Source: Acidimicrobiales bacterium
GTDB lineage: Bacteria > Actinomycetota > Acidimicrobiia > Acidimicrobiales > MedAcidi-G1
Direction of reading: 5' to 3'
Assembly: GCA_029242745.1 (NCBI GenBank)
Contig: JAQWTI010000020.1
Location: 1 to 64,000, forward strand
DNA length: 64,000 nt
The translations under genes were made by a program, and so were the position numbers. Positions within the stretch are counted from its first letter, which is position 1. The number at the start of each line of letters is the position of its first letter. The notes under the pieces were generated by a model that was not told the DNA's origin, searched no databases, and saw only the letters and a list, made by a program, of their open reading frames with translations. Positions 7,621-17,023 of the stretch are shown here, piece by piece.

Positions 7621-10169
7621 CAGGAAACAGTCTTCGGGTTGTCAGTGGCGTCAATCCGACCAGCCGAGAGCGATACCACTCCACGGTCAATCCGGGATTC
7701 CGCCTCAAGAGCCGTTGCCGCTATCTCCGTCTCGCCAATCAGTCCAACCTGACGCAACAGGTCAGCCACCAGTCTCACGTTGCGAACGAACTCGCCTGCA
7801 AGGAGCTCTTCGTCCAGAACCTCAGCCAATTCCGCACCACTCGCCCATGCATGCATGTAGTGAGCAAAACCAGGATCGGGTGGGTCCTTGGGGTTCAAAC
7901 CAGCCACACGTTCATCCACAGCAATTGTTTCCGCAAGGTTGGCAATCTTTTGAAAACAGGCAGGAAACTCGCCACCAAGTTGAACTCGGGACGGTTCACC
8001 GGGCCCGCGTTTGCGGTAGGTCAGACACGAGATGACGGAGGCGACCATCGGTGCTCCAAGGCCACGAAGGAGTCCAGCATGAAGGACCTCAGCCACCAGC
8101 AAGTCAGCCTCGTTGTGTATTCCTATAAGGACACGCCCACGATCGGTCAAAGCCCAGGCCTTCGACATCTTCCTGGATTCCAAAACAGACAGTGCAGCAT
8201 CAAAACGAGCAGTCAAATCTCGCTCCATGTTGACGGGGCGAGAAGCCTCACGGGAAAGGTCTCTTTCGATGCGCGCCAGTCTCCGCCGGGAGTTGGCCGT
8301 GTCTGCCGATTCGGCAGAAGGTTTATCATGCACCTCTGGTTTTCTGGATTGTTGTTCATCCATCAACGAAACTGGGGCAAACCCATCCAGGAGGGTTTGA
8401 GCCATTCTGCGGAAATCCGGGTCGCTGGGAACGAATGGTGATGGTAGGTCAACTTGGCCGATCAGGTTCGGCAGTGCGACCCCCCCATCTTCACCCAGTA
8501 TTCCGATTGTCCCCTCTCGGTCTAACGTGCGAACGCGGATCCGACCACCACCCCTGTTTGCCACCGATAGCACCACCTGAACCACTCCGGCTTCGGGAAC
8601 CACAACGTCTCCGGGGCGTAGAACAGCAACCGAAACCTCTCTAACTTCCACTGGGACATTCGGCTTGTTGGACAATCCCTCTAGTCGACGACGAAGCGCG
8701 ACAGCCTCCTCATGCTTTTCAGCCTTGCGCCGCAATCTGGTCGCTGTCTGTCGATCTGCCTGAAACTGGGCAAAAGAACGTGCCAACAGGTCCATCGCTT
8801 CAGCTCTGGACCTATTTTCAACCATGTTGGCGACCATGTTGTAGGTCGGCATGAAAGCCGACCGCAGAACGAACTCTCTGCTCCCAGCCAGTCCCGCGAC
8901 TCGGTCGAATGGAACGAACGGCGACCAACAGACAAACGCATGCCCTTCTGTATCAAGCCCCCGGCGTCCGGCACGCCCCGTCAACTGGGTGAACTGTCCC
9001 GCGGTGAGGACTTCATGGGTCTGACCTGTGAACTTTGTTAGGCGATCAATAATCACTGATCTTGCAGGAAGGTTGACACCAAGAGCGAGGGTTTCAGTTG
9101 CATATACAAGTTTCACCAATCCAGCAATGAAGAGCTCTTCGGTTACTTCTTTGAATACCGGAACGAGACCAGCGTGGTGCGAGGCAATACCGCGACGTAG
9201 GGCCACTGCCCAGCCATCTACACCGAGGGCGTCTCTGTCAGCCTCCCCGATAGTCAATAGCCGCTCAGTTATCCAGTTGTCAACGGCCACTGATTCATTT
9301 TCATCATTGAGAACCAGACCATCACGAACGACCGAGTCGCGTGCTTCGTCACAGCCAGCACGACTGAAAATAAAGTGAATAGCCGGAAGAAGGCCATCTC
9401 CAGCCAGATCAGCAACTACCTCACTCCGCCGCGGTGGCACCCAAGCCCTGCGCTTAGCCCCACCGCTCGCCCGTCCTCGAGATCCTCGTCCGTCTTGGTC
9501 GAACCGGCGGCCCTGCAAATTTGGCTTACCGTCTTTGGTCAGTAATGCTGCGCGGTGGACACGCCGTTCAACACCGCGGCGGCCTCGCTCGGCTACCAAA
9601 TAGTGTGATCGAAGACGAACGGGCCGACGAGTCTCGACAATTACTTCGGTTGGCCCGCGCACCGCTGCAATCCATTCGCCAAGTTCGGCAGCGTTGGAAA
9701 CTGTCGCCGATAGAGCCACAACGCCCACTGAAGGTGCGAGGTGCAGTAGGACTTCTTCCCAAACAGCACCCCTGTAGGGGTCCTCAAGGTAGTGGACCTC
9801 ATCCAACACGACCCAAGAAAGGTCATTAACCGCTTCACTCTTTGCATAGAGCATGTTCCGCAGCACCTCAGTGGTCATTACCACTATTGGTGCCTCCGGG
9901 GCTACGACCTGGTCACCGGTCATGAGGCCCACATGCTCAGGCCCAAACAACTCGCCGAGATCTCTAAATTTTTGGTTGGACAGCGCCTTGATGGGAGCCG
10001 TATAAAATGCTCGTCTACCAGCCGACAGGGTCTTGTGAATAGCGTGTTCAGCCACCACTGTCTTACCACTTGAGGTCGGTGCAGCTACTAGGACCGACCG
10101 ACCAGCATCAACAGCGGCTATGGCCTCCTTCTGGAACCGGTCAAGGTCAAACGATCGCGCAACTGTCAA
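7620..10169 (-). CDS. helY: Ski2/Mtr4-like DEVH-box RNA helicase
   Basis: An 849-residue superfamily 2 helicase. Walker A is PTSSGKT (residues 31-37); motif II is DEVH; motif III is SATVSN; late motifs are ATETLALGVNLPA and QLTGRAGRRGLDTEG. A long helical C-terminal region follows, as in the Ski2/Mtr4 group, which unwinds RNA for 3' decay machinery. Mycobacterial HelY lies directly after tatA-tatC, as here, which supports the name. The start is a TTG at 10169 overlapping the tatC stop by four bases. Its product probably acts in RNA turnover in the cytoplasm; direct functional evidence in this group is thin. Confidence 0.92.
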   Translation of the reverse strand: MTVARSFDLDRFQKEAIAAVDAGRSVLVAAPTSSGKTVVAEHAIHKTLSAGRRAFYTAPIKALSNQKFRDLGELFGPEHVGLMTGDQVVAPEAPIVVMTTEVLRNMLYAKSEAVNDLSWVVLDEVHYLEDPYRGAVWEEVLLHLAPSVGVVALSATVSNAAELGEWIAAVRGPTEVIVETRRPVRLRSHYLVAERGRRGVERRVHRAALLTKDGKPNLQGRRFDQDGRGSRGRASGGAKRRAWVPPRRSEVVADLAGDGLLPAIHFIFSRAGCDEARDSVVRDGLVLNDENESVAVDNWITERLLTIGEADRDALGVDGWAVALRRGIASHHAGLVPVFKEVTEELFIAGLVKLVYATETLALGVNLPARSVIIDRLTKFTGQTHEVLTAGQFTQLTGRAGRRGLDTEGHAFVCWSPFVPFDRVAGLAGSREFVLRSAFMPTYNMVANMVENRSRAEAMDLLARSFAQFQADRQTATRLRRKAEKHEEAVALRRRLEGLSNKPNVPVEVREVSVAVLRPGDVVVPEAGVVQVVLSVANRGGGRIRVRTLDREGTIGILGEDGGVALPNLIGQVDLPSPFVPSDPDFRRMAQTLLDGFAPVSLMDEQQSRKPEVHDKPSAESADTANSRRRLARIERDLSREASRPVNMERDLTARFDAALSVLESRKMSKAWALTDRGRVLIGIHNEADLLVAEVLHAGLLRGLGAPMVASVISCLTYRKRGPGEPSRVQLGGEFPACFQKIANLAETIAVDERVAGLNPKDPPDPGFAHYMHAWASGAELAEVLDEELLAGEFVRNVRLVADLLRQVGLIGETEIAATALEAESRIDRGVVSLSAGRIDATDNPKTVS

Positions 10170-10912
10170 CTAGCCCTCCGTGCCCTACGTCGGTTACGAA
10201 TGGCAACAAACAAGATGGCCGCTTCGTAAAAAAGCACCATAGGCACGGACAGAAGCATCAAGGTGAAGGGATCACCGCTAGGCGTTAAGACAGCCACCAC
10301 AGCGACGATTCCAACGATCGCGTACCGACGACCTCTACGGAGTTTTTCTGGAGTCACCACGCCAACCAGCTGCAAGAACACCAGCACCAGTGGAAATTCA
10401 AACGCGATACCGAACGCGAGAGTCATCTTCACTACAAAACTCATATACCGAACCGGAGAAAACACACTAACTAGGTCAGGTCCGCCGATTCCGACCAAGA
10501 AGTCCAGGGCTCGAGGAATACTCCAGTAGGCCAGCGTGCAGCCGCCAGCGAACAAGAGTATGCCGAACGTAACGAACGGCACAGCCCACCGGCGCTCTCG
10601 CGCATGGAGGCCGGGAACGATGAACCGCCATATCTGCCAGAGAAGCACCGGCATAGCGACTGCAACACCGCCATACCCGGCAACCATCATGCGGACGGTG
10701 AAAGGCTCAAGCGGATCGGTAACAAGGAGTTGACATCCGTCGCCAAACAGGGCCTGGTCGCCGAGGTCGCCACGCAGTTGGCAGTAAGGCTCGAGAAGCA
10801 GGCCAAGAATCTGGGGGTAGAAGACCCAGCATCCAACCGCACCGATCAGTACGGCCGCCACCGACCGGAGCAGCCGATTCCGAAGTTCCTCGAGGTGGGC
10901 GACCAGTGGCAT
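10166..10912 (-). CDS. tatC: Twin-arginine translocase subunit TatC
   Basis: A 248-residue polytopic membrane protein that recognises twin-arginine signal peptides of folded exported proteins. The N-terminus MPLVAHLEELRNRLLRS is the conserved TatC cytoplasmic entry, and the segment PFVTFGILLFAGG is typical of the family. I place the start at 10912 because AGGGG lies five bases upstream and because the longer reading frame from 10954 would overlap tatA by 29 bases. The C-terminus is Arg-rich (RNRRRARRAS) and overlaps the TTG of helY. Works with the TatA-like protein immediately upstream. Confidence 0.95.
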   Translation of the reverse strand: MPLVAHLEELRNRLLRSVAAVLIGAVGCWVFYPQILGLLLEPYCQLRGDLGDQALFGDGCQLLVTDPLEPFTVRMMVAGYGGVAVAMPVLLWQIWRFIVPGLHARERRWAVPFVTFGILLFAGGCTLAYWSIPRALDFLVGIGGPDLVSVFSPVRYMSFVVKMTLAFGIAFEFPLVLVFLQLVGVVTPEKLRRGRRYAIVGIVAVVAVLTPSGDPFTLMLLSVPMVLFYEAAILFVAIRNRRRARRAS

Positions 10913-10925
10913 CCGGTCCCCTGCT

Positions 10926-11180
10926 TCAGTCGCCGTCTTGGGATCCACCATCAATCACCTCGTTGGAAGTCAATCCCCGCCCACGCTCCCGCGCCAACGC
11001 CTCGATGGAAGGATCCTCAACAAGATCTTGAAGTTCCTCTTGAAAACCGCTAGCTACCCGCCGGAACTGTCCAACTAATCGTCCCACATTTTGTGCAACA
11101 ACAGCCAAACGAGTTGGCCCGAGCACCAGGAGTCCGAGTATCAAGATGACAACGATCTCACCACCACCGACGTTGCCCAC
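10926..11180 (-). CDS. tatA: Sec-independent translocase TatA/TatB-like subunit
   Basis: An 84-residue protein with one N-terminal membrane helix (IVVILILGLLVLGPTRL, residues 9-25), the Gly-Pro hinge of the TatA/B family, then an amphipathic helix and an acidic tail. TatA forms the pore and TatB helps TatC bind substrate; with only one such gene next to tatC the subtype cannot be settled. The start is GTG at 11180 with AGGAAG six bases upstream. It is the first gene of tatA-tatC-helY-7021 and is transcribed divergently from the glycerophosphodiesterase, so the promoter should lie in 11181-11313. Confidence 0.88.
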   Translation of the reverse strand: MGNVGGGEIVVILILGLLVLGPTRLAVVAQNVGRLVGQFRRVASGFQEELQDLVEDPSIEALARERGRGLTSNEVIDGGSQDGD

Positions 11181-11313
11181 AACTACTTCCTATCGCCCGA
11201 CCGTCGTAATCCCGCTGTTCTGGGGTTTCTCCGCCACGGCAAACACGTGGGTATCCACCACGCAGGAGCCTACGCGTCACCCACGGCACCTTGCCGGCAG
11301 CCATGATACTCCA

Positions 11314-12021
11314 GTGACAACTACTGAACCCATCCTCTTTGCCCACCGTGGAGGTCGGGCCCATGCACCTGAGAACACCATGGAAGCATTTCGACTGGCT
11401 ATTCGGTTGGGAGCGACGGGCCTTGAAAGTGATGTCTGGTGTTCAGCCGATGGCACACCCGTCCTCCACCATGATGGAAAATTTGGCCGCCGACCAATGC
11501 GCCGTTCTGTATCCAGTCTTGCCGCTGACGATCTTCCTCCGCATATTCCCACGGTCAAAGAATTACTCGTCGAGTTGAACCACTCAGTTCCCCTTTCCTT
11601 GGACGTCAAGGACCCAAAAGCAACTGCCCCAACCGTTGATCTGATTAACTCCGCCGGTTTTGGTGGGTCTGCCCAACTCTGGCTCTGCCACCCTGACCAT
11701 ACGCTCTTAGCCTCATGGCGAGATCTTGATCCTCATATGAAGCTTGTCCACTCGACCCGTATCGATAAGACCGGTACATCGCTTGAGCGACATGCAGTTG
11801 AACTGGTTGCAGCGGGCATTAATGCAATCAATCTGCCAGAGGCCGAATGGTCCCGGGGACTGGTAGCACTCTTCAGGAGGCTGGGCCTCCGTTGTCTCGG
11901 ATGGAACGCCCAACACCAGCGGCAAATTGACCGGTTGCTCAGTCTGGGGCTCGACGGCATCTACGGTGACCACGTTGACCGACTGGTCGAGGGAGTCCGG
12001 ACCATGAGTCCCAGTCGTTAA
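11314..12021 (+). CDS. Glycerophosphodiester phosphodiesterase
   Basis: A 235-residue GDPD, which splits deacylated phospholipids into glycerol 3-phosphate and an alcohol. The metal and phosphate site is visible near the N-terminus: LFAHRGGRAHAPENTMEAF (His-Arg, then Glu-Asn-Thr), LESDVWCSADG, and VLHHDGK. The C-terminal part has the expected GLRCLGWNA and LGLDGIYGDHVD segments. The frame extends upstream to 11146 into the tatA gene, but conserved sequence begins at the GTG at 11314, so I start there. It sits between tatA and lepB and interrupts a minus-strand cluster otherwise conserved in mycobacteria. A paralogue lies at 45631-46398. Confidence 0.88.
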   Translation: MTTTEPILFAHRGGRAHAPENTMEAFRLAIRLGATGLESDVWCSADGTPVLHHDGKFGRRPMRRSVSSLAADDLPPHIPTVKELLVELNHSVPLSLDVKDPKATAPTVDLINSAGFGGSAQLWLCHPDHTLLASWRDLDPHMKLVHSTRIDKTGTSLERHAVELVAAGINAINLPEAEWSRGLVALFRRLGLRCLGWNAQHQRQIDRLLSLGLDGIYGDHVDRLVEGVRTMSPSR

Positions 12022-12027
12022 TGGATC

Positions 12028-12882
12028 CTAGAGCCGGTCAAGTGAGCCCAGCGGCCAGAAGCGCGCGAAGGCGCGTCCAATAATCGAACTAATCGGAACT
12101 GGGCCAAAGAAGCGACTATCACGGGAGTTGCTTCGATTGTCTCCCATGACAAATACGTGATCCGAAGGCACGGTGCATTTCCCTACACCACCGTCGGCGC
12201 ACCAGGGCACGTTTCCAAATTCCGTGGTTCCCTCTCGACTCGGAAGGTAGGGCTCGATTAGCAGCCCACCATCGATCAATACCTGACCATCAAGTGCAGT
12301 CACTGTTTCACCCGGAAGGCCGATCACTCTCTTGATCAGCTCGTCGATATTGTCTTCGCTGGAGGAAAACACGACAAGGTCCCCACGATTTACATCGTGG
12401 AGGCGGTAACTGAGTTTGTTCACGATAATACGGTCCCCCACTTCGAGTGTCGGCTCCATCGACGGAGAGGGTATGTAGTAAGCGCCAAAGAAAAAGGTCC
12501 TTACAACCAGGGCCAACACGAGAGCCCCCACGACGACCACTCCCCATTCGATGAAGGTACGCCGCCCACCTGATCTACTTTCAGGCAACTCAAACGTCCG
12601 GGTTTCCTGAACTCCATCCGATTGTTCAGCCTGCTGGGACGACTCACTTGGAGCGGCCAAGGCACCCTCGGGGAAAGGATCTGGCATCTCTCCAGCAATC
12701 TCAAGGTCCGCACGAGTCACTACCGCCGGACGATCTGTCAACTTTCCGGCAAGATCCCCTGGCGGAAGCGACTCTTCCGCTGCAATCGACGGAGATTCCG
12801 CCTCGTCTGCAGATCGAGCCTTCGCACGCGAGAGCAGATCATCGGTCCAATTGGAGTCGAAGTTGTCCTTCTCGCCACGCAC
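12028..12882 (-). CDS. lepB: Signal peptidase I
   Basis: A 284-residue type I signal peptidase that removes signal peptides on the outer face of the membrane. A long, hydrophilic cytoplasmic extension (1-108) precedes a single membrane helix (about 112-130). The catalytic dyad is Ser141 in IPSPSMEPT and Lys184 in ELIKRVIGLPG. The late motif GDNRSNSRDSR marks the conserved box E. The C-terminus is short with no second helix. It is convergent with the glycerophosphodiesterase (six-base gap) and downstream of pafC by 47 bases, so it may ride on the pafBC transcript. Confidence 0.95.
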   Translation of the reverse strand: MRGEKDNFDSNWTDDLLSRAKARSADEAESPSIAAEESLPPGDLAGKLTDRPAVVTRADLEIAGEMPDPFPEGALAAPSESSQQAEQSDGVQETRTFELPESRSGGRRTFIEWGVVVVGALVLALVVRTFFFGAYYIPSPSMEPTLEVGDRIIVNKLSYRLHDVNRGDLVVFSSSEDNIDELIKRVIGLPGETVTALDGQVLIDGGLLIEPYLPSREGTTEFGNVPWCADGGVGKCTVPSDHVFVMGDNRSNSRDSRFFGPVPISSIIGRAFARFWPLGSLDRL

Positions 12883-12929
12883 GGTCTGAACCTAGCGCCC
12901 GCCCGCCTGCGACTCAGGGCAGAGGACCC

Positions 12930-13895
12930 TCAGTCATAAAGAGCCAGTACCCGTCGTGCTGCGACTGTCCGAAGATCTTCACCTAATCCTTTTGGAGCCG
13001 AACGTATTTCGGCTGCTGGGCCAAGCCGTAACAACAGCCGTTCCAACCAACGAGTGGTAGTCACTGGCAGTACCACGTCGACTCCACCATCGACCTCCGT
13101 TATCCCGCGGTTCGGGTACTGCTCAAGAACCCAACGGGCTGATTCCTGCAACCGGAGGACAACCTCAGGGAGACTTCCATCTGTTGGGATTCCATCCATC
13201 ACGTCTGTTTCTTGACGGGGAGGTATGAACGTCTGGTCGCTGATTCGGAGCCCACGGATGCGGTCCAACCTAAACGAACGCTCAGCTTCTGCCGACTGGC
13301 AATAAGCGATTAGGTACCAAAACCGGTCAAGGAAGCAGCGATGGGGTTGCACTGTGCGGGTGCTTTCCTCGTCACGGCCATAAGAGTAGTAATCCAAATC
13401 AAGACATCTTCCCTCAGCGAGGGACTGTTGGATCACTTCGAGATGGCCATCGGTCATCGACATCAGATGAACTTCCACGGCGCTTGCCTCGGTTCCTAGA
13501 GCAGCAGACAGTTTTGCCACCGCCCGAGGTAGCGGACCCAACTCTTCAGGGGACGCGTCTCCGGGAAGTTGACCCACGAGGGCACGACCCGCGGCTACCG
13601 CTGTTGCCAATTCGACACGGTCCACGTTCAGAGGTCCGCCCAACAGGTCATTTCGATTGATCCACACACGGCCGTTAGCAACCGCAACGTCAAATACCAA
13701 GGCTCCGTATAAGCCGTACCGGTCGCCAGTTACGAAGTTGACCACTTGAGTTAGGTCGTCAACAAGGACTTCCACCGGATAGTCAAAGTCCACCGATAGC
13801 TGCTCCAGAGAAGCACCCTGACTCCCTCTGCTCTCTACCCACGGAATGAGATTCAACAAACGTCGCACTCGTTCGATTGCAGTAATGCTGCTCAC
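12930..13895 (-). CDS. pafC: WYL-domain transcriptional regulator PafC
   Basis: A 321-residue protein with an N-terminal winged-helix region (about 1-60, ERVRRLLNLIPWV...) and a central WYL domain, seen as PHRCFLDRFWYLIAYC followed by RSFRLDRIRGL. In mycobacteria PafB and PafC form a heterodimer that activates DNA-damage genes outside the LexA/RecA system. Here its ATG overlaps the pafB stop by four bases, so the two are translated together. The name rests on this pairing and on pafA upstream. Confidence 0.9.
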   Translation of the reverse strand: MSSITAIERVRRLLNLIPWVESRGSQGASLEQLSVDFDYPVEVLVDDLTQVVNFVTGDRYGLYGALVFDVAVANGRVWINRNDLLGGPLNVDRVELATAVAAGRALVGQLPGDASPEELGPLPRAVAKLSAALGTEASAVEVHLMSMTDGHLEVIQQSLAEGRCLDLDYYSYGRDEESTRTVQPHRCFLDRFWYLIAYCQSAEAERSFRLDRIRGLRISDQTFIPPRQETDVMDGIPTDGSLPEVVLRLQESARWVLEQYPNRGITEVDGGVDVVLPVTTTRWLERLLLRLGPAAEIRSAPKGLGEDLRTVAARRVLALYD

Positions 13896-14839
13896 AACTT
13901 CAACTCGTCACCTTCTACCATGGCGTTTAACCACTTCTTCATATCGTCTCGAAACGCTGGCGGCTCTAAGACCACCACTCCGTCCAAGAAGGTCAGAAGG
14001 AACGAACGGTAAGCTTCAAGGTCGCGTACTTGCTCGACGAGTTCGGCTGCGCCATCACGTTGCTTTTCTAGCTTCGACGACTCCCCAAGAAAGGTCTCCA
14101 GCCAAGGAACGTGGCGTCGATCCACTCGAACGCGAACTTCGACGTCGGCGCCTGAACCAAACTTCCAAGGATGATCAACCTCAACCTGACGAGTCTCGAC
14201 CGGTGCAGTGAAACTGTCTCCGGTGTCCGCCACCGTTCCTTCGATTCTGTCGACACGGTATTGGCGAGCTCCGTTTCGGATTCGGTCATAGCCGCTTAAC
14301 TGCCAACGACCCTTTGCGTAAACAAGACGGTGCGGCTCCACCGCACGCTCCTCACCTCGGTAGCAAAAGGTCACCGCCCGCCGCCCAGTAACGGCACCCA
14401 TAAGAAAACGGACAGCTTCTCCACCCGGAACTTCTGCCGTCGGAAGGCTCCTGCCCTCTGATGGCAGATCTTCATCAAGCGAACTCAGCTTCCAGATGGG
14501 TCGTCCTGGACGATCCGGGTCGATCCTGACCACTGCAGTGGCCAAAGCCAAGCTGCTACTCTCGTCCGGGTCCAGCACTGGTTGATCGACCCCAAATGCA
14601 CCCCGATCAATCCAATAGCCATCTATTGGAGGATCCTCACCGAGAGATGCGGTGACCACTAACTGAATACCCAACGACCGCAACTCATCTTTGTCCCGCT
14701 CGAAGGTCCGCCTAAAAGCTATGTCGTCTTCGGAATAGGCACCGGCTGGAAGAGTTGAGCGCACCTCATGGCGAGTCAGTGGACGGTCAGCCTCCATCAA
14801 TACTGTTATCAGATCTAACAGCCGCTCCAACTTCTCCAT
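13892..14839 (-). CDS. pafB: WYL-domain transcriptional regulator PafB
   Basis: A 315-residue WYL-family protein: N-terminal helix-turn-helix region beginning MEKLERLLDLITVLMEADRP, then a WYL domain with PHRLVYAKGRWQLSGYDR and YRVDRIEGT. The Trp-Tyr-Leu core reads WQL here. It is the partner of the overlapping pafC gene and lies 81 bases after pafA, the same order as in mycobacteria. Expected to act as the N-terminal half-equivalent of the PafBC DNA-damage activator; what it senses is not shown by sequence. Confidence 0.9.
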   Translation of the reverse strand: MEKLERLLDLITVLMEADRPLTRHEVRSTLPAGAYSEDDIAFRRTFERDKDELRSLGIQLVVTASLGEDPPIDGYWIDRGAFGVDQPVLDPDESSSLALATAVVRIDPDRPGRPIWKLSSLDEDLPSEGRSLPTAEVPGGEAVRFLMGAVTGRRAVTFCYRGEERAVEPHRLVYAKGRWQLSGYDRIRNGARQYRVDRIEGTVADTGDSFTAPVETRQVEVDHPWKFGSGADVEVRVRVDRRHVPWLETFLGESSKLEKQRDGAAELVEQVRDLEAYRSFLLTFLDGVVVLEPPAFRDDMKKWLNAMVEGDELKL

Positions 14840-14920
14840 ACAGGGACCCTAGGTCCGCTAGAAGCGCTCTCGCTGCGCAGATGGCGTTCCACTGGACGAC
14901 ACCTCACAAACGAACTGTCG

Positions 14921-16282
14921 CTAGAGGGACTCAATGAGTTTATTAACCCGATCATCTTCTGAGCGAAACGGATCTTTACAGAGCACAGTTCTTTGGGCCT
15001 GATCGTTTAGTTTCAGATGCACCCAGTCCACTGTGTAGTCACGTTGCTTCTCTTTGGCTCGTCTAATGAACTCACCGCGCAAACGTGCTCGAGTGCTGTT
15101 GGGTGCCTCATTTACTGCTGTGGCGATCTCCTTGTCGGTGGTAACGCGCTCAAGAAGACCGCGTTCCAACATCCGATAGTAGAGACCGCGACGACGATTC
15201 ACATCGTGGTACTGCAGGTCGAGCAGGAGGACTCGAGGGTCCGATAACGCCAACCCATGTCTGCTTCGAAATGCCTCAACAAGTCGGTACTTCGCCACCC
15301 AGTCGCACTCACGGACCAGACTCAGCGGATCGACCTCGATTCCGTCAAGGCAATGCTCCCACATGGTTAGGATCTGGGTCTCCTCAGGGCTCATCTCCCG
15401 ATGTTGAGCGAATCGTTGTACCTGGTCGAGAAACTCTCGTTGTATGTCCAACGCCCTCATCTCTCGCCCATTTGCTAGGCGAACGACCTTCCTGCAGGTT
15501 GGATCATTGCTGATTTCACGAATAGCCCTTATCGGGTTCTCCAAGGTCATGTCACGAAACACCACGTTGGGTTCCTCAAGCATCCGTAAGAGCAGACCGC
15601 AGGAGCCAACCTTGAGAAAGGATGCATATTCGCTCATGTTGGAGTCCCCGACTATCACGTGCAGACGCCTAAAGCGCTCAGCGTCGGCGTGTGGCTCATC
15701 ACGCGAATTGATGATGGGTCTGGACCGTGTTGTCGCACTGGAGACGCCTTCCCATATATGCGCGGCCCGCTGACTGATACCGAATCCTGCCCCCCCACTC
15801 ACATTCTCGTAGATCTTCCCCGCTCCAGCCCAGATCTGACGGGTGACCAGGAAAGGGATAAGTACCTCGTCGTACTCGGCCTGTTCTTCCCGCCGGGTCG
15901 TGAGATAGTTCTCGTGGCAGCCGTAGGAATTGTTGGCCGAGTCAGTGTTGTTCTTGAACAGGTAGATGTCTCCATCGATTCCCTCCTCCCTCAACCGCTC
16001 CTCAGCACTGGCTACCAACAACTCAAGAGTCCGTTCGCCCGCTTTGTCGTGAGTAACTACCTGATGCACCGAATCGCACTCTGGCGTGGCGTACTCGGGA
16101 TGAGACCCAACGTCGAGATAGAGCCGGGCCCCGTTAACCAAAAATACATTGGAACTCCGGCCCCATGACACGACCTTTCGAAAAAGGTACCGGGCCACCT
16201 CATCAGGGCTTAGCCGACGCGTTCCATCAACCGTGCACGTGATTCCATACTCATTCTCAATGCCATAAATCCGGCGTTGCAC
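14921..16282 (-). CDS. pafA: Pup-protein ligase PafA
   Basis: A 453-residue ligase of the carboxylate-amine/glutamine-synthetase fold. It uses ATP to couple the C-terminal Glu of Pup to lysines of target proteins. The N-terminus [13 protein letters not shown] carries the ATP/Mg-binding acidic residues, and Asp57 in [16 protein letters not shown] corresponds to the catalytic Asp of the family. It lacks the loop seen after the first strand in Dop, which separates the two paralogues. The start is GTG at 16282 (MQRRIYG). It lies 63 bases after prcA in the order prcB-prcA-pafA-pafB-pafC. Confidence 0.96.
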   Translation of the reverse strand: MQRRIYGIENEYGITCTVDGTRRLSPDEVARYLFRKVVSWGRSSNVFLVNGARLYLDVGSHPEYATPECDSVHQVVTHDKAGERTLELLVASAEERLREEGIDGDIYLFKNNTDSANNSYGCHENYLTTRREEQAEYDEVLIPFLVTRQIWAGAGKIYENVSGGAGFGISQRAAHIWEGVSSATTRSRPIINSRDEPHADAERFRRLHVIVGDSNMSEYASFLKVGSCGLLLRMLEEPNVVFRDMTLENPIRAIREISNDPTCRKVVRLANGREMRALDIQREFLDQVQRFAQHREMSPEETQILTMWEHCLDGIEVDPLSLVRECDWVAKYRLVEAFRSRHGLALSDPRVLLLDLQYHDVNRRRGLYYRMLERGLLERVTTDKEIATAVNEAPNSTRARLRGEFIRRAKEKQRDYTVDWVHLKLNDQAQRTVLCKDPFRSEDDRVNKLIESL

Positions 16283-16345
16283 CGCGGGCCAGCGTCTCTC
16301 AGACCTATTCTTGAGTGCTCAGTGCTGCACAGGCGCCAAGTCGAC

Positions 16346-17023
16346 TCACGCCAACAAACTGTCGAGTTCTTCTCCCTCGACACGTCGAAAGGCTCGCCGA
16401 CCATTGGGACGAGCCAAGACCGCCACCTCCAGGTCGTCAGCCGTCAGCGTCCTCTCTGCACCAGCTAGTGCTGCAACTGCAGCGCTCACCGATGCCGTCA
16501 AATCTGCAACCTGAGACCAGGTCCCAGCAAGTCGTTCACGTATTGCGTCAGCCTCGCCGCCAATTACCGCAAACGTTGTCATATCCATAACTGTTCCGTC
16601 GTAGAGCAAGTGAAACAGTTGATCACCATTCGGCTCCTCGCCCATCTCCCCAACCAGCATCTCGATCTCCAGCGGTTTGGGCTCATGGGTGAAGTAGCCA
16701 CCAAGGGTCTCGGCGTACAGGTTGGCGAGCGACCGAGCGTCAACATCTGCCCGGCTGTACGTGTACCCCTTCAGGTCCGCATGCCGGACTCCCCCTTTTC
16801 GAAGGCTGTCAAATTCGTTGTAACGACCAACACCAACGAAGCCAATCCGATCATAAATTTCGCTGACCTTGCGAAGAGTGTTTGACGGATTTTCAGCACA
16901 AAACAAGACACCCTCAGCGTAGGTGCAACCGATCGCCGCACGACCCCGAGCGATGCCCTTACGAGCAAAATCCGCCTTGTCTTTCATTAACTGTTCCGGC
17001 GAGACGTACATCGGCATGCTCAT
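16346..17023 (-). CDS. prcA: Proteasome alpha subunit PrcA
   Basis: A 225-residue 20S proteasome alpha subunit, forming the outer, gated rings of the core. The N-terminus MSMPMYVSPEQLMKDKADFA contains the YVSPEQ gate segment of actinobacterial alpha subunits, followed by ARKGIARGRAAIGCTYAEGV. I start at the ATG at 17023, which overlaps the prcB stop as ATGA; a longer frame from 17047 would run 28 bases into prcB. No processed Thr is expected. Pairs with the beta subunit encoded immediately upstream. Confidence 0.95.
   Translation of the reverse strand: MSMPMYVSPEQLMKDKADFARKGIARGRAAIGCTYAEGVLFCAENPSNTLRKVSEIYDRIGFVGVGRYNEFDSLRKGGVRHADLKGYTYSRADVDARSLANLYAETLGGYFTHEPKPLEIEMLVGEMGEEPNGDQLFHLLYDGTVMDMTTFAVIGGEADAIRERLAGTWSQVADLTASVSAAVAALAGAERTLTADDLEVAVLARPNGRRAFRRVEGEELDSLLA

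Noticed and set aside
7421-8035. 204-codon plus-strand frame
   Set aside because: It crosses the junction of the lipid-kinase-like and helY genes on the opposite strand and shows no motif.
11146-11313. Longer start for the first glycerophosphodiesterase
   Set aside because: The extra 56 residues overlap tatA and look like translated intergenic DNA; conserved sequence begins just after the GTG at 11314.
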